DNA of 64,000 nucleotides from Adlercreutzia wanghongyangiae (GTDB lineage Bacteria > Actinomycetota > Coriobacteriia > Coriobacteriales > Eggerthellaceae), in NCBI RefSeq assembly GCF_035989245.1, contig NZ_JAYMFF010000014.1, forward strand, positions 1 through 64,000. Direction: 5' to 3'. Each line of letters starts with the position of its first letter. Position 1 is the stretch's first letter. Below the pieces are notes generated by a model. That model was not told the DNA's origin. It saw only the letters and a program-made list of their open reading frames with translations, and did no database searches. This document shows positions 35,599 to 45,919 of this stretch, one piece after another. Position numbers and translations under genes: made by a program.

Positions 35599-36366
35599 CT
35601 ACTTCGCGAACCGCTCCATGGTCTTGGCGTAGGCGGTCGTGGTGGTGCAGAAGGGCGATGCGGTGGACTCGGCTTCCAGGCAAGCGCCCAGCGCCTCGTC
35701 GGAAAGCGCGTTCATCATCGTCTTCGTGATCTGAATGGAGGCATCGGGCATCGCCGACAGCTGCTGGGCGAAGGCCATGGTCTGCGCCTCCAATTCCCCA
35801 TCGGCGAACAGGCGGTTCACCAGCCCCCAGTCACGCATCTGGACCGCGGGAATCTTGCCGCCGATGAACAGCAGCTCCTTGGCCCGCTGAGGACCCACCA
35901 GCTCGGGCAGCATCTTCATCATGCCCATCTCGGGAATGATGCCGATCTGGCAGAACGCCGGCACGAACTGGGCGCGCTCGCTCGCGCACACCAAGTCGCT
36001 CGCCAGGGTCAGGGCAAAGGCCCCGCCCACGGCATAGCCGTCCACCATGGCGATGACGGGCTTGGCGATGGACCGGATGGTGCGAACGGCGTTCAGATAG
36101 CGGCGCAACGTCTTGCGTGCCTGCTCGGGCGTGGGCTTGCCGCCGTCGCCCTGGTTCAGGTCGCCGCCGCTAGAAAAGTTCTCGCCCACTCCGCGCAGCA
36201 CCACCACGCGCACCCCATCGTCGGAGTCGGCGGCCTGCAGCTGCGCGGTCAGGATGTCCATCATCTCGGCCGAGATGGCGTTTTTCTTCTGCGGCTGGTT
36301 CAGGTAGATCACGCGGATGCCGTCGCCGGCATCTTCCGCGTACACCACTGCTCTCTCTTCGGTCAT
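35599..36366 (-). CDS. Enoyl-CoA hydratase/isomerase, CaiD-like
   Basis: 255 residues, crotonase fold. Oxyanion-hole segments are FSSGGDLNQ (first) and DGYAVGGAFALTLASD (second). The catalytic Glu position of hydratases is probably within FCQIGIIPEMG, so hydration is plausible. Size equals CaiD (261). AGGAG precedes ATG 36366, 8 bp after the flavoenzyme gene. Confidence 0.88.
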   Translation of the reverse strand: MTEERAVVYAEDAGDGIRVIYLNQPQKKNAISAEMMDILTAQLQAADSDDGVRVVVLRGVGENFSSGGDLNQGDGGKPTPEQARKTLRRYLNAVRTIRSIAKPVIAMVDGYAVGGAFALTLASDLVCASERAQFVPAFCQIGIIPEMGMMKMLPELVGPQRAKELLFIGGKIPAVQMRDWGLVNRLFADGELEAQTMAFAQQLSAMPDASIQITKTMMNALSDEALGACLEAESTASPFCTTTTAYAKTMERFAK

Positions 36367-36374
36367 GGCCTCTC

Positions 36375-38468
36375 CTAGATCGCGCAGGCGGCCACGTAAC
36401 CGGCCTTGGTGGCGTCGGCGATGCGGCCGGGATTGTCGCAGTCGCCCACCAGGTACACGTCCTTCACCGCCGGCTTGATCTTCTCGCCCAGCTCGCGATT
36501 GGGATCGAGGCCCAGCGTGAGGGCCACGGTCTTGCCGGGCACGAAGATGGTCTTCTCGTTGCCCTCGCGGTCGGCCTGGATGCACTCCACGCCGTCCTCG
36601 CGAATGGCGGTCACGCGGGTCAGCGGGTACAGCGACACGTTGTCGGCCTTCTTGAAGGAGCTGGTGAGGCCGAAGCGCTCAGAGGGGCTCACGTCGTAGC
36701 CGATCTTCTTCTTTTCCTCGATGATGGCCGTGGTGCGCCCCGTCTCCATGCACAGGTGCCCCAGCTCGCAGCCGGGCAGGCCGCCGCCGATGATGGCGAT
36801 CTCGCGACCGATGGGCCAGTTCATCTTCGCCGTCATCTCGCGGGCGAACGAGGGGGTGTAGTAGTGCTTCAGGAAGAACGCGCCGCCGCCCCACATGATG
36901 TTGTTGAACAGGCCCTTCTTGCCATGGGGCTTATGACCGTTCAGCATCTCCAGGAAGTCGTGGGAGGAAATGACGTTCTTGCCGTCGGCGCCGGGCACGT
37001 CCAGCCCGATGGGCGCGCCGCCCGTGGCCACGATGGCCGCGTCGGGCTTCACCGAGGCCACCAGCGTCGGCGTCACCTCGGTGTTCAGGTGCACGGTGAT
37101 CTCGGGGTGCTTCTCCATCTCGTTGAACAGGTAGGTCAGGTAGCGCTCGTGGTAGGGGCTGAAGATAGAGCTCATCTTCACGCAGCCGCCCAAGCGCGGC
37201 CCCTGCTCGTACAGGTCCACCTTGTGCCCGCGCTGGGCCGCCGTCAGCGCCGCGTTCAGGCCGGCCGGGCCGGAGCCCACCACCATCACCTTCTTGGGCG
37301 TATCGGTCTTCGGGTACATCTCGTGCAGCAGCTCGGGGCCCAGATGCGGGTTCACGCCGCAGTACACCAGCGAAAGCCCGCGGGACACCACATCATCGAT
37401 GCAACGGCAGCACACGATGCACTTGCGCATGTCCTTGGTGCGGTCCTCCATCACCTTCAGCGGCAGGGCCGGGTCGGCGATGGAATAGCGCAAACCGGCG
37501 ATGACATCGCACTTGCCGTCCTGCAAATTCTGCTCCATGATGGTGGGGTCGGTGTTGCGATAGCCCTGGCCCACCGGCTTTTTCGCCACGGTCTTGATCT
37601 GCTCGGCGATGTACATCCAGTGGCCGTCCTCGATACCCTTGGTGGTCAAGGGCACGCTCGTCTCGTGCCAGCCCACCGACAGATCGTGCAGGTCAAGCCC
37701 GGCCTCTTCCATCCACACGGCAATCTGCTTGGCCTCGTCCATGGAAAGGCCCGGGCCGTTATCGGTCTTGATGAAGTCCACCGGCGACCAGCGCACCACG
37801 ATGGGGAAATCGGGACCCACGGCCGCGCGCACCTCGCGAATGACTTCCAGGGTCAGACGCGCGCGGTTCTCCAAGCTGCCGCCGTACTGATCGGTGCGGT
37901 TATTGGTGGCCTGGCTCATGAAGCGGCTGAGGATGCCACCCACACCGGCCATCACCTCCACGGCGTCGAAGCCTGCTTTCTTGCAGACCAGCGTAGCGTT
38001 AACGAATTGCTTCTTGAAGGCCTCGATCTGCTCCAACGTCATGGTCTTGAAACCGCTCATCATAGGAATGACAGCGATTTCAGACGGGCCGTAGGGGCTT
38101 TCCTTGGTTTCCGCATCGGGCTTCCAATCGTGCACATAGTAAATTTGAGCGCAGATAAGACCATCGTGCTTGTGCACGGGATCAACCATGTACTTCTTCA
38201 GCTCGGGAACGCAGCTCTCGTCGTAGGCCATGGGCAGCGGATGCAGCCCGTCGCCCTCAAAGCGCTGCCAGGGACAGATGGTCTGAATAATCATGCCGGT
38301 GCCGCCCGCCGCACGCTCCTCCAGGTAGTTGGCGAGCATCTCGGTCGGGTGGTTGTCCTCGGTCACATAGCCCTCGCCCGGCGACATCGACGTGGTGATC
38401 ATGCGGTTCCTCAACGTCACGCCGTTCACCTTCAGCGGCGATCCGAGAATGGGATATTCTTTGCTCAT
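36375..38468 (-). CDS. Old Yellow Enzyme-family enoate/2,4-dienoyl-CoA reductase
   Basis: 697 residues. FMN TIM barrel (1-340: LRNRMITTSM, VMAGVGGILSRFMSQATNNRTDQYGGSLENR-type loop), [4Fe-4S] motif CIVCCRC (~346) with a fourth Cys in LVYCGVNP, then an FAD domain (VMVVGSGPAGLNAA, ~390) and NAD(P) domain (IAIIGGGLPGCELG, ~556). Domain order equals FadH, BaiCD-type and trimethylamine dehydrogenase proteins. It could reduce an unsaturated acid or its CoA ester. AAAAGGAG precedes ATG 38468; second gene of the MFS-led operon. Confidence 0.9.
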   Translation of the reverse strand: MSKEYPILGSPLKVNGVTLRNRMITTSMSPGEGYVTEDNHPTEMLANYLEERAAGGTGMIIQTICPWQRFEGDGLHPLPMAYDESCVPELKKYMVDPVHKHDGLICAQIYYVHDWKPDAETKESPYGPSEIAVIPMMSGFKTMTLEQIEAFKKQFVNATLVCKKAGFDAVEVMAGVGGILSRFMSQATNNRTDQYGGSLENRARLTLEVIREVRAAVGPDFPIVVRWSPVDFIKTDNGPGLSMDEAKQIAVWMEEAGLDLHDLSVGWHETSVPLTTKGIEDGHWMYIAEQIKTVAKKPVGQGYRNTDPTIMEQNLQDGKCDVIAGLRYSIADPALPLKVMEDRTKDMRKCIVCCRCIDDVVSRGLSLVYCGVNPHLGPELLHEMYPKTDTPKKVMVVGSGPAGLNAALTAAQRGHKVDLYEQGPRLGGCVKMSSIFSPYHERYLTYLFNEMEKHPEITVHLNTEVTPTLVASVKPDAAIVATGGAPIGLDVPGADGKNVISSHDFLEMLNGHKPHGKKGLFNNIMWGGGAFFLKHYYTPSFAREMTAKMNWPIGREIAIIGGGLPGCELGHLCMETGRTTAIIEEKKKIGYDVSPSERFGLTSSFKKADNVSLYPLTRVTAIREDGVECIQADREGNEKTIFVPGKTVALTLGLDPNRELGEKIKPAVKDVYLVGDCDNPGRIADATKAGYVAACAI

Positions 38469-38514
38469 GGGTTCTCCTTTTCCTTCCAATCCCTTGTCTC
38501 TCTTACCCGATTAG

Positions 38515-39783
38515 CTACTCGTCCCTCTTCCATACTTTGTGGGAGACGGCGATGGTGAGGGGCACCATCGCCACACCGATGAGGTACAGGGCGATGACCA
38601 CGACGAAGCACAGGTCGTAGGAACCCGTGGTATCGTAGATCATGCCGTAGACCACAAAGGAAATAGCCGTGAACACGAAGATGCCCGTAGACACCCAGGA
38701 ATAGATCTGCGAGTAGTTCAGCGATCCGAACGACTCGCGCGCCAGCATGGGCGCGATAACCGTGAGGCCGGCGTAGCCGCCGCCGAACACCACCATGCCC
38801 GCGTAGAACACGGCGACGTTCGATCCGGCCACGAAGGCCAAAAAGATGCCGAGCGCACCGCTGGCCGCCGAGATCACGCCCGTCCAGCGCACGCCGATGC
38901 GGTCGTTTAGGGCGCCTAGCACCAGCTTGAACACGATGCCGCCCACCATCATGATGGACACGGCCATGGCCCCGGCCGCCGCGCCCAGCTCGGTGCGGGC
39001 GCAGAAGGCGGGAATCTGCTGGAAGAACGCCGCGCACATCACGAAGATGCCCGCCACGATGATCAGCATGTACAGGCCCGGGGAACGACGCGCCTGCTCC
39101 ATGGTGGCGCCGTTCTCGAAGGTCAGCTCCTCTTCCCGCTCCACCGCCGACTCGCCGGGCTTGTGCTCGGCGCCCACGGGGATAAGCCCCATCACCGCCG
39201 GGCTCTTGCGCACGAACAGCACCGTGAGCACCACCGACAGCACCGTGGTGAACAGGGACATGATGGCGCGGGCCGTCTGCCAACCGTAAGCGTCGATCAT
39301 GCCCTGGCCGAGCGGGCTGGCGAAAGCGCCGAGCAGGGAAAGGCCCGCCGCCGTGATGGAGATGGCGATGCCGGCATTCTTCTCGAACCAGGCGTTGATG
39401 AGCACGGGTGCCGCCAGGTACATGAAGAAACCCGCGGTAACGCCGAACACCACGCCGTACAGGTTCCACTGCCACAATTCAGTGGCATAGGCGCTCGCCC
39501 AAGAAGCCAAGCCGAAAACGAGGGATACGGCCGCGAGGATCCAGCGCGGGTTGCCTTTCTGCAGCATGCGACCCGCGAAGGGGGCCACGACCGCCGACAC
39601 AAGAGGCTGAATGGTGCGGTACATGGTGGTATCGGTCTGTGTCCAGCCGAACTGGTCCATAACCGGCGCGACAAAGATGCCCGACGTATTGGCAATGATT
39701 CCGGTGGGGATAGAATAGAACCCCAGACATCCGATAACGACAAGCCACGCCCAGATCGTGCTCTTCTTCTGCATTGCGTTCAT
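38515..39783 (-). CDS. MFS carrier, oxalate/formate antiporter-like
   Basis: 422 residues, twelve membrane helices with a cytoplasmic loop after helix 6 (about 195-230). Resembles the OFA subfamily (motif RFGWTQTDTTMYRTIQ region after helix 1, NPRWILAAVSLVFG). First gene of the operon led by the sigma-54 promoter at 39838-39854, so it probably imports the acid that the cluster activates. GAGGAGGTG lies just before ATG 39783. Paralogous to the next carrier gene. Confidence 0.85.
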   Translation of the reverse strand: MNAMQKKSTIWAWLVVIGCLGFYSIPTGIIANTSGIFVAPVMDQFGWTQTDTTMYRTIQPLVSAVVAPFAGRMLQKGNPRWILAAVSLVFGLASWASAYATELWQWNLYGVVFGVTAGFFMYLAAPVLINAWFEKNAGIAISITAAGLSLLGAFASPLGQGMIDAYGWQTARAIMSLFTTVLSVVLTVLFVRKSPAVMGLIPVGAEHKPGESAVEREEELTFENGATMEQARRSPGLYMLIIVAGIFVMCAAFFQQIPAFCARTELGAAAGAMAVSIMMVGGIVFKLVLGALNDRIGVRWTGVISAASGALGIFLAFVAGSNVAVFYAGMVVFGGGYAGLTVIAPMLARESFGSLNYSQIYSWVSTGIFVFTAISFVVYGMIYDTTGSYDLCFVVVIALYLIGVAMVPLTIAVSHKVWKRDE

Positions 39784-39837
39784 TGAACACCTCCTCGCCC
39801 ACAGGCGTTAGAAGCTCAATACCATTAGCAATGCAGT

Positions 39838-39854
39838 GAGCAAATACCGTGCCA
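39838..39854 (-). promoter_or_regulatory. Sigma-54 promoter for MFS-led operon
   Basis: Minus strand TGGCACGGTATTTGCTC, identical over 17 bp to the etfBA promoter. It lies ~55 bp before the carrier start and 3 bp after the end of the upstream carrier gene. Confidence 0.85.
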
Positions 39855-39856
39855 GA

Positions 39857-41173
39857 TTAGGAAGCGCTCTCCTGCAGGTTCAGCTCCTCGCCCGCAAGGG
39901 ATGCCCCGCAAGACTGCCACGAGCGACGGCAGAGGCGCACCGTTACCGGGCACAGCAGGGCAGAGGCAAGGTAAATGCCGATGACCAGCAAGAAGTCCAC
40001 AGTGAACGAGCCGGTCACGTCGTAGAGGAACGCGAAGGCGAACGAGCCCACGGCGCTGGCAACGGAGATCGCCATGCACACGTAGGAGTAGATCTCGGAG
40101 AAGTGAGCTGTGCCGAACCCCTGGCTGCCCAGCATAGGCGAGACAATGGAAAGCGACGAATAGCCCAAGCCGTAAATGCCCACGCCCACAAAGAACATCG
40201 CGGCGCTCGAGCCGCTGAACAGGGCAATGGCCACGCCGACGGCACCGCCGAAGCCGGCGATCATGCCCGTCGGCACGGCGCCGACGCGATCGGCCAGCCA
40301 ACCGAGCAGCGGCTTTCCCGCAATAGTTCCTATCATGATGGCCGACACCGCGAAGGCCCCCACCTCGGCACCCAGCGGCCCTACGGCGCAAATGGAAGGC
40401 ACCTGCTGCATGAAGAAGGCTCCCATGGAGAAGCATCCCGCAACCACCATGAGCAGGTACAAGCCAGGAGAGCGCAGCGCCTGGCGCACCGTGGCCCCCT
40501 CGCGCACCACCTCCTGTCCCTCGGACGCATCCGACAGGGGCACCGGACGCCCATAGGCCTTGTCGGCCCCATAGGGCAAAACGCCTATGGACTCGGGCGA
40601 GGGGCGTAGAAGCAACGCGGTCAGACCCGCAGATACCACCATGCACACAAGGCTCGTGGACACCCGCGCCACTTGCCAGCCATAGGCCGTGATCAGCATC
40701 TGCGTGACAGGGCTCGCCAACGCCCCGAACACACCGATGCCCGCGCTGGCGATGCCAATGGCAAAACCGCTCCGCCGGACAAACCAGCGATTGATAATGG
40801 TGGGCACGGCGAGGAACAGAATGAAACCGGAGCAGAAGCCGTAGGCCACGCCGTAGAGGTTCCACTGCCACGGCTCGGTGAACGTCACGCAGGCCGCCGT
40901 GGAAACGCCTATGATGATGCAGATAATGGTCAGCACCCACCGCGGATTGAAACGGGCGAGAACCATGCCCGCCAAGGGCGTCACCGCCGCGGCCACCAGC
41001 TGCTGAATGGCCATGTACAACGTGGCTTCCGTGCGAGACCAGCCGAATTGGTCCATAACGGGTGTGGCATACACGCCCGCCGTATTGCCGACAACGCCCA
41101 CCGGCATCGCGTAGAAGGCCAAGCAAGCGACCACGATGACCCATCCGTAATGAATGCGCGGTTTTGCTCCCAT
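39857..41173 (-). CDS. MFS carrier, oxalate/formate antiporter-like (second paralog)
   Basis: 438 residues, twelve membrane helices. Similar throughout to the neighbour at 38.5-39.8 kb (GNTAGVYATPVMDQFGWSRT against ANTSGIFVAPVMDQFGWTQT), so a tandem duplication that has diverged. AAGGAGG lies 12 bp before ATG 41173, a long spacing. Between the CaiB-like gene and the first carrier; probably transcribed with the CaiB-like gene. Confidence 0.82.
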   Translation of the reverse strand: MGAKPRIHYGWVIVVACLAFYAMPVGVVGNTAGVYATPVMDQFGWSRTEATLYMAIQQLVAAAVTPLAGMVLARFNPRWVLTIICIIIGVSTAACVTFTEPWQWNLYGVAYGFCSGFILFLAVPTIINRWFVRRSGFAIGIASAGIGVFGALASPVTQMLITAYGWQVARVSTSLVCMVVSAGLTALLLRPSPESIGVLPYGADKAYGRPVPLSDASEGQEVVREGATVRQALRSPGLYLLMVVAGCFSMGAFFMQQVPSICAVGPLGAEVGAFAVSAIMIGTIAGKPLLGWLADRVGAVPTGMIAGFGGAVGVAIALFSGSSAAMFFVGVGIYGLGYSSLSIVSPMLGSQGFGTAHFSEIYSYVCMAISVASAVGSFAFAFLYDVTGSFTVDFLLVIGIYLASALLCPVTVRLCRRSWQSCGASLAGEELNLQESAS

Positions 41174-41296
41174 AGCGAGAAACGCCCTCCTTCATTGAGA
41201 AGTGCCGGGGCCCAATTCGCCGGGATCGTCCCTGTCGGGAACACATCCAGCGGGGCACCCGGCACCTTTTTGCACCTGTGCTTTACCCGAACGCGC

Positions 41297-42538
41297 CTAG
41301 CCGAACGGGGTCTCTTCCTTCTTCAGCAGCTTTGCGTCGTACATCGCGGCGATCTGATCGGGGGTGGCGCCCAGCTCTTCCAGAATGTCCTCGTTGTCGG
41401 CGCCCACAAGCGGCATGCCGCGCCAAATCTGACCCGGATTGTTCTTCAGCTTCGGCACGATGTTCACACCGCGGATGGTGTCGTCGTTGTAGGAGTTCTT
41501 CCATTCCGTGAAGCTCTCGCGAGCGATGTAGTGCGGGTCCTTCTCGGCGATGGCGAAGTTGTAGATGCGGCTCGCCGGCACCCCGCACTCCAGCATGATG
41601 CGCTCGGCCTCCTCGGCGTCGTGCTCGCCGAAGAACTTCTCCATGGCCGCCTCCAGCACGTCGCCGGCCTCGCTGCCGAAGGGCACCACCGGCGTGCCCA
41701 CGGGGAACAGGTCGCTGCCGTATTCCAGACCGAAAGCGGGAATGGCCTTCTTCACCACGCCGGGACCCAGAATGAGCACGTAGATGGGCACACCGTCCTT
41801 GCAGATGTAGGTGCCGTAGCCCGCCGACGAGGTGGAGTGCGAGCCCTCGCGCACTGGCAGGGCCCCGGTGTTCAAGTAGTTCACCGCATAGAAGCCCTCG
41901 CAGCGCAGCATCGACTCGTACTGGGCCACGTCCACGCTTTCGCCCTGGCCGGTCTTGCTGGCGTTGATGTAGCCGGCCAGCGCGCCCAGATCGGCCATGA
42001 AGCCGGCATAGTAGTCGGACACCTGGGGGAAGGCCAGCACGGGCAGGCGATCGGGGAACCCGTTCATGTCCATGAAGCAGCCGAAGGCCTGGCCGATGCC
42101 GTCAAACGAGGCACGGCCGATGTAGTCGGGATCGCCCGTTTGGCCGAAGCCGGAAATGTGCACGATGGTCAGGCGCGGGTTGATCTCCCACAGCACCTCG
42201 TCGGGCATGCCCCACTTGGCCATCTGACCGCCGCGGAAGCCGTCCATCAGGATGTCGGCGTCTTTCAGCAGCTCGAAGAAGAAGTCGCGGCCGGCGCCTT
42301 CCTTCACATTCATGCACAGCGAGCGGGTGTTGCGGCGCTCCATCTGAGTGCCCCAGCCCTGCAGCGTCGGCCCCGTGGGGCGGGACGTGTCGCGGCCGAG
42401 CGGGCTCTCGATGCCGATCACGTCGGCACCCAGGTCGGCCAGAAGCCCGCAGGCGAAGGGGCCGGCGATGGCCATGGTGAGGTTCACGACCTTCACGCCC
42501 TGCAGGGGACCGAACTTCGGGCACTCTTCTGTTTTCAT
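41297..42538 (-). CDS. Class III CoA-transferase, CaiB-like
   Basis: 413 residues. Closer to CaiB than to the window's own Frc: KFGPLQGVKVVNLTMAIAGP at the start, HISGFGQTGDPDY in the middle and KNNPGQIWRGMP near the end, the last almost word for word CaiB. The family's catalytic Asp should be in VSDYYAGFMADLGA. Transfers CoA between product and substrate acids, saving ATP once the ligase has primed the cycle. AAAAGGAGGATCC gives a strong ribosome site. Preceded by a -24/-12 promoter at 42596-42611. Confidence 0.88.
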   Translation of the reverse strand: MKTEECPKFGPLQGVKVVNLTMAIAGPFACGLLADLGADVIGIESPLGRDTSRPTGPTLQGWGTQMERRNTRSLCMNVKEGAGRDFFFELLKDADILMDGFRGGQMAKWGMPDEVLWEINPRLTIVHISGFGQTGDPDYIGRASFDGIGQAFGCFMDMNGFPDRLPVLAFPQVSDYYAGFMADLGALAGYINASKTGQGESVDVAQYESMLRCEGFYAVNYLNTGALPVREGSHSTSSAGYGTYICKDGVPIYVLILGPGVVKKAIPAFGLEYGSDLFPVGTPVVPFGSEAGDVLEAAMEKFFGEHDAEEAERIMLECGVPASRIYNFAIAEKDPHYIARESFTEWKNSYNDDTIRGVNIVPKLKNNPGQIWRGMPLVGADNEDILEELGATPDQIAAMYDAKLLKKEETPFG

Positions 42539-42595
42539 GGGATCCTCCTTTTATGTCGGGCCGCCGCAGACGGCGGCATCTCCTGTCCGGTGTTG

Positions 42596-42611
42596 TGCAA
42601 AATTCATGCCA
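42596..42611 (-). promoter_or_regulatory. Sigma-54-type promoter for CaiB-like gene
   Basis: Minus strand TGGCATGAATTTTGCA: -24 with one mismatch (T for C), 4-bp spacer, -12 TTGC. Transcription would start ~46 bp before the ATG. Three bp from the divergent copy at 42615. Confidence 0.7.
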
Positions 42612-42614
42612 TAC

Positions 42615-42630
42615 TGGCATGGATTTTGCA
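42615..42630 (+). promoter_or_regulatory. Sigma-54-type promoter for Hsp70-domain gene
   Basis: Plus strand TGGCATGGATTTTGCA, 15 of 16 bases equal to the divergent partner. Predicted start ~42641, 29 bp before ATG 42670. The two promoters form a 35-bp inverted repeat with TAC in the middle. Confidence 0.68.
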
Positions 42631-42669
42631 GTCCCCTTCCCAGAGCCCATCGACGAAAGCGAGGCGCCC

Positions 42670-43422
42670 ATGGCCGCGAACAACCTTCCCAAGCCGCTTC
42701 CCTGCGAGAGCGTTGCCGTGCAGCTGGAGCCCACCGACGGCACGCTGCCTGCGAGCCTGGGCATCGAGGTGCCGGGCGGGCGCGTGGAACGCGTGCTGGA
42801 GCAGGGCATTCGGCTTCCCCATCGCCATACCGCCCTGTACTCCACCGCCGACCCCTACCAGATGGCCGCGGAATTCCACATCGTGATGGGCGAGCGCGTG
42901 CTGGCTCGCGACAACCTGGATGTTGCCCGCGTGCGTGTGCGCAACGTGAAATGGAGCGGCGCCGGCGTGCCGCAGATAGAAATCGCCTTCGAGGTAGACA
43001 AGCGAGGTCTGCTGACCATCGCCGCAGCCAACAAGGACAAGAAGAGCACCGAGATGCTGGCCCATGTGGCCCTGCCCACGGTAAGCGACGCCATGGTTCG
43101 GCAAGCCCAGGCCGACGCCGAGGCTCACCGCGACGAAGACGCCGTCCACGAGCGCAATATCGAGACGATGCTTTCCGGCTATTACCTGATGGATCAAGCC
43201 TACGAGCGCTTCGCCCTGGCCAAACGCCGCATGAACTTCGTCCGGAAACGCGCCTACAAGGCGGCCCGCAAGCGCCTGAGCCGCGCGCTGAGCGTCATGC
43301 CGCCCGAAGCCACCCCCGCCACCATGGCCGAGCTTGAGGCAGCTCTGGACAACTTCCGCGCCGTGTACGATGGTATGGCCGACGACTACCGCGCCGTGAA
43401 AAGCTGGTGGGGCAAGAAGTAG
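42670..43422 (+). CDS. Stand-alone Hsp70 substrate-binding domain protein
   Basis: 250 residues. Residues ~50-140 match the beta-sandwich of DnaK: ALYSTADPYQMAAEFHIVMGE, RDNLDVARVRV, GVPQIEIAFEVDKRGLLTIAA; the rest is helical like the DnaK lid. The whole ATPase domain is absent, and no truncation scar is visible. It cannot cycle with ATP alone; it may be a holdase, a decoy or an adaptor. I start at 42670 because earlier in-frame ATGs (42553, 42619) lie upstream of the predicted transcription start. Confidence 0.75.
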   Translation: MAANNLPKPLPCESVAVQLEPTDGTLPASLGIEVPGGRVERVLEQGIRLPHRHTALYSTADPYQMAAEFHIVMGERVLARDNLDVARVRVRNVKWSGAGVPQIEIAFEVDKRGLLTIAAANKDKKSTEMLAHVALPTVSDAMVRQAQADAEAHRDEDAVHERNIETMLSGYYLMDQAYERFALAKRRMNFVRKRAYKAARKRLSRALSVMPPEATPATMAELEAALDNFRAVYDGMADDYRAVKSWWGKK

Positions 43423-43465
43423 CCCCCATTCCCGGTTAACACCCGAATTCCAGCTCGTAGCAACA

Positions 43466-43493
43466 AGAAAGGCGCCCCGAGGGGCGCCTTTCT
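43466..43493. terminator. Bidirectional terminator
   Basis: Thirteen-bp stem AGAAAGGCGCCCC/GGGGCGCCTTTCT around GA, between the Hsp70-domain gene and the end of groEL; T-rich on both 3' sides. Confidence 0.75.
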
Positions 43494-43548
43494 GCGAGTT
43501 AGCTTGCTCGGCGCATTGCCGAACCGTCAGGCCTTGCGGGCGTGCGGC

Positions 43549-45183
<1,635 letters not shown>

Positions 45184-45270
45184 AAGTTCGCGTTCCTTTC
45201 AGAAACTTTTTCTTTTAGATCAAAACTAAAATCAACAATGGAAACAGCAGGCTTTTCGTGGTGAGTCGCA

Positions 45271-45347
45271 TAGCCCTGAAGGTTCTGCGGCCTTGAGCTA
45301 AGCAGCCTTCGCGCTGTGTGCGAAAGACCGCAGGTTCTGAAGGGCTA
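45271..45347 (-). other. Imperfect long hairpin in groES-groEL gap
   Basis: TAGCCCT (45271-45277) and AGGGCTA (45341-45347) close a larger structure with inner TGCGG/CCGCA pairing. Possibly an RNA processing or attenuation point between the two chaperonin genes. The rest of the 205-bp gap shows nothing else. Confidence 0.35.
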
Positions 45348-45388
45348 GGCGGCCGCCACGGAAAGCCATCGGGTGGTTGAATAATTAA

Positions 45389-45676
45389 TTATTCAACCAC
45401 CGCAAAAATGTCGTCGGCGCGGAGAATGAGCACATTCTCGCCGTCCAGCGCGATCTCGGTGCCGCCGAACTTGCCGTAGATGACCTTGTCGCCCACCTTG
45501 ACGGGCATGGGGATCAGCTTGCCGTCCTTGTCCAGCTTGCCCTCGCCCACGGCGAGAATGGTACCGGTCTGGGGCTTTTCCTTGGCGTCGGAGGCCAGGA
45601 ACAGTCCGGAGGCGGTGGTGACCTCGGCCTCGTCCTGCTTCAGGATGACGCGGTCGCCCAGAGGCTTCAAATTCAT
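45389..45676 (-). CDS. groS: Co-chaperonin GroES
   Basis: 95 residues, usual length. MNLKPLGDRVILKQDEAEVT at the N-terminus, mobile loop TTASGLFLASDAKEKPQ, then GTILAVGEGKLDKDGK and VIYGKFGGTEI. GAAAGGAC precedes ATG 45676. First gene of the chaperonin operon, 76 bp after CIRCE. Confidence 0.97.
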   Translation of the reverse strand: MNLKPLGDRVILKQDEAEVTTASGLFLASDAKEKPQTGTILAVGEGKLDKDGKLIPMPVKVGDKVIYGKFGGTEIALDGENVLILRADDIFAVVE

Positions 45677-45751
45677 AGCTTGCCGTCCTTTCAATGGTTT
45701 GCGTAGTGCGGGTGCACAACCTCTCATTTAACCACTCGATCGGGTTAAGTG

Positions 45752-45778
45752 CTAGCACTCCGCGACTACGAGTGCTAA
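45752..45778. promoter_or_regulatory. CIRCE operator (HrcA site)
   Basis: CTAGCACTC-N9-GAGTGCTAA, one base off the consensus inverted repeat. It overlaps the start region of the groES promoter, so heat-shock control by HrcA is expected; no hrcA in this window. Confidence 0.92.
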
Positions 45779-45788
45779 ACAGGTAGAC

Positions 45789-45816
45789 ATCATAACAGCA
45801 ACGGGACGGAATACAA
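45789..45816 (-). promoter_or_regulatory. groES promoter
   Basis: Minus strand TTGTAT (45816-45811), 16-bp spacer, TATGAT (45794-45789), just upstream of CIRCE. Confidence 0.6.
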
Positions 45817-45824
45817 GGGGGTGG

Positions 45825-45857
45825 GGAGAAAAACTTGAGTTTTTTCCGCTCAAGTTT
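45825..45857 (-). terminator. Terminator of response-regulator operon
   Basis: AAACTTGAG/CTCAAGTTT (45831-45839, 45849-45857), nine-base loop. In minus direction TTTTTCTCC follows. 63 bp after the response-regulator stop. Confidence 0.7.
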
Positions 45858-45919
45858 CCTGTGATTATGCTCTTGATCAGGGATTACCTAAGCGCTCTGA
45901 TTTTTGTGCACCTGCGCAG

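Noticed and set aside
41256..41270. CGGCACC...TTTTTGCA on the plus strand near 41.26 kb
   Set aside because: Only 9 instead of 10 bases between GG and GC, and no plus-strand gene follows.
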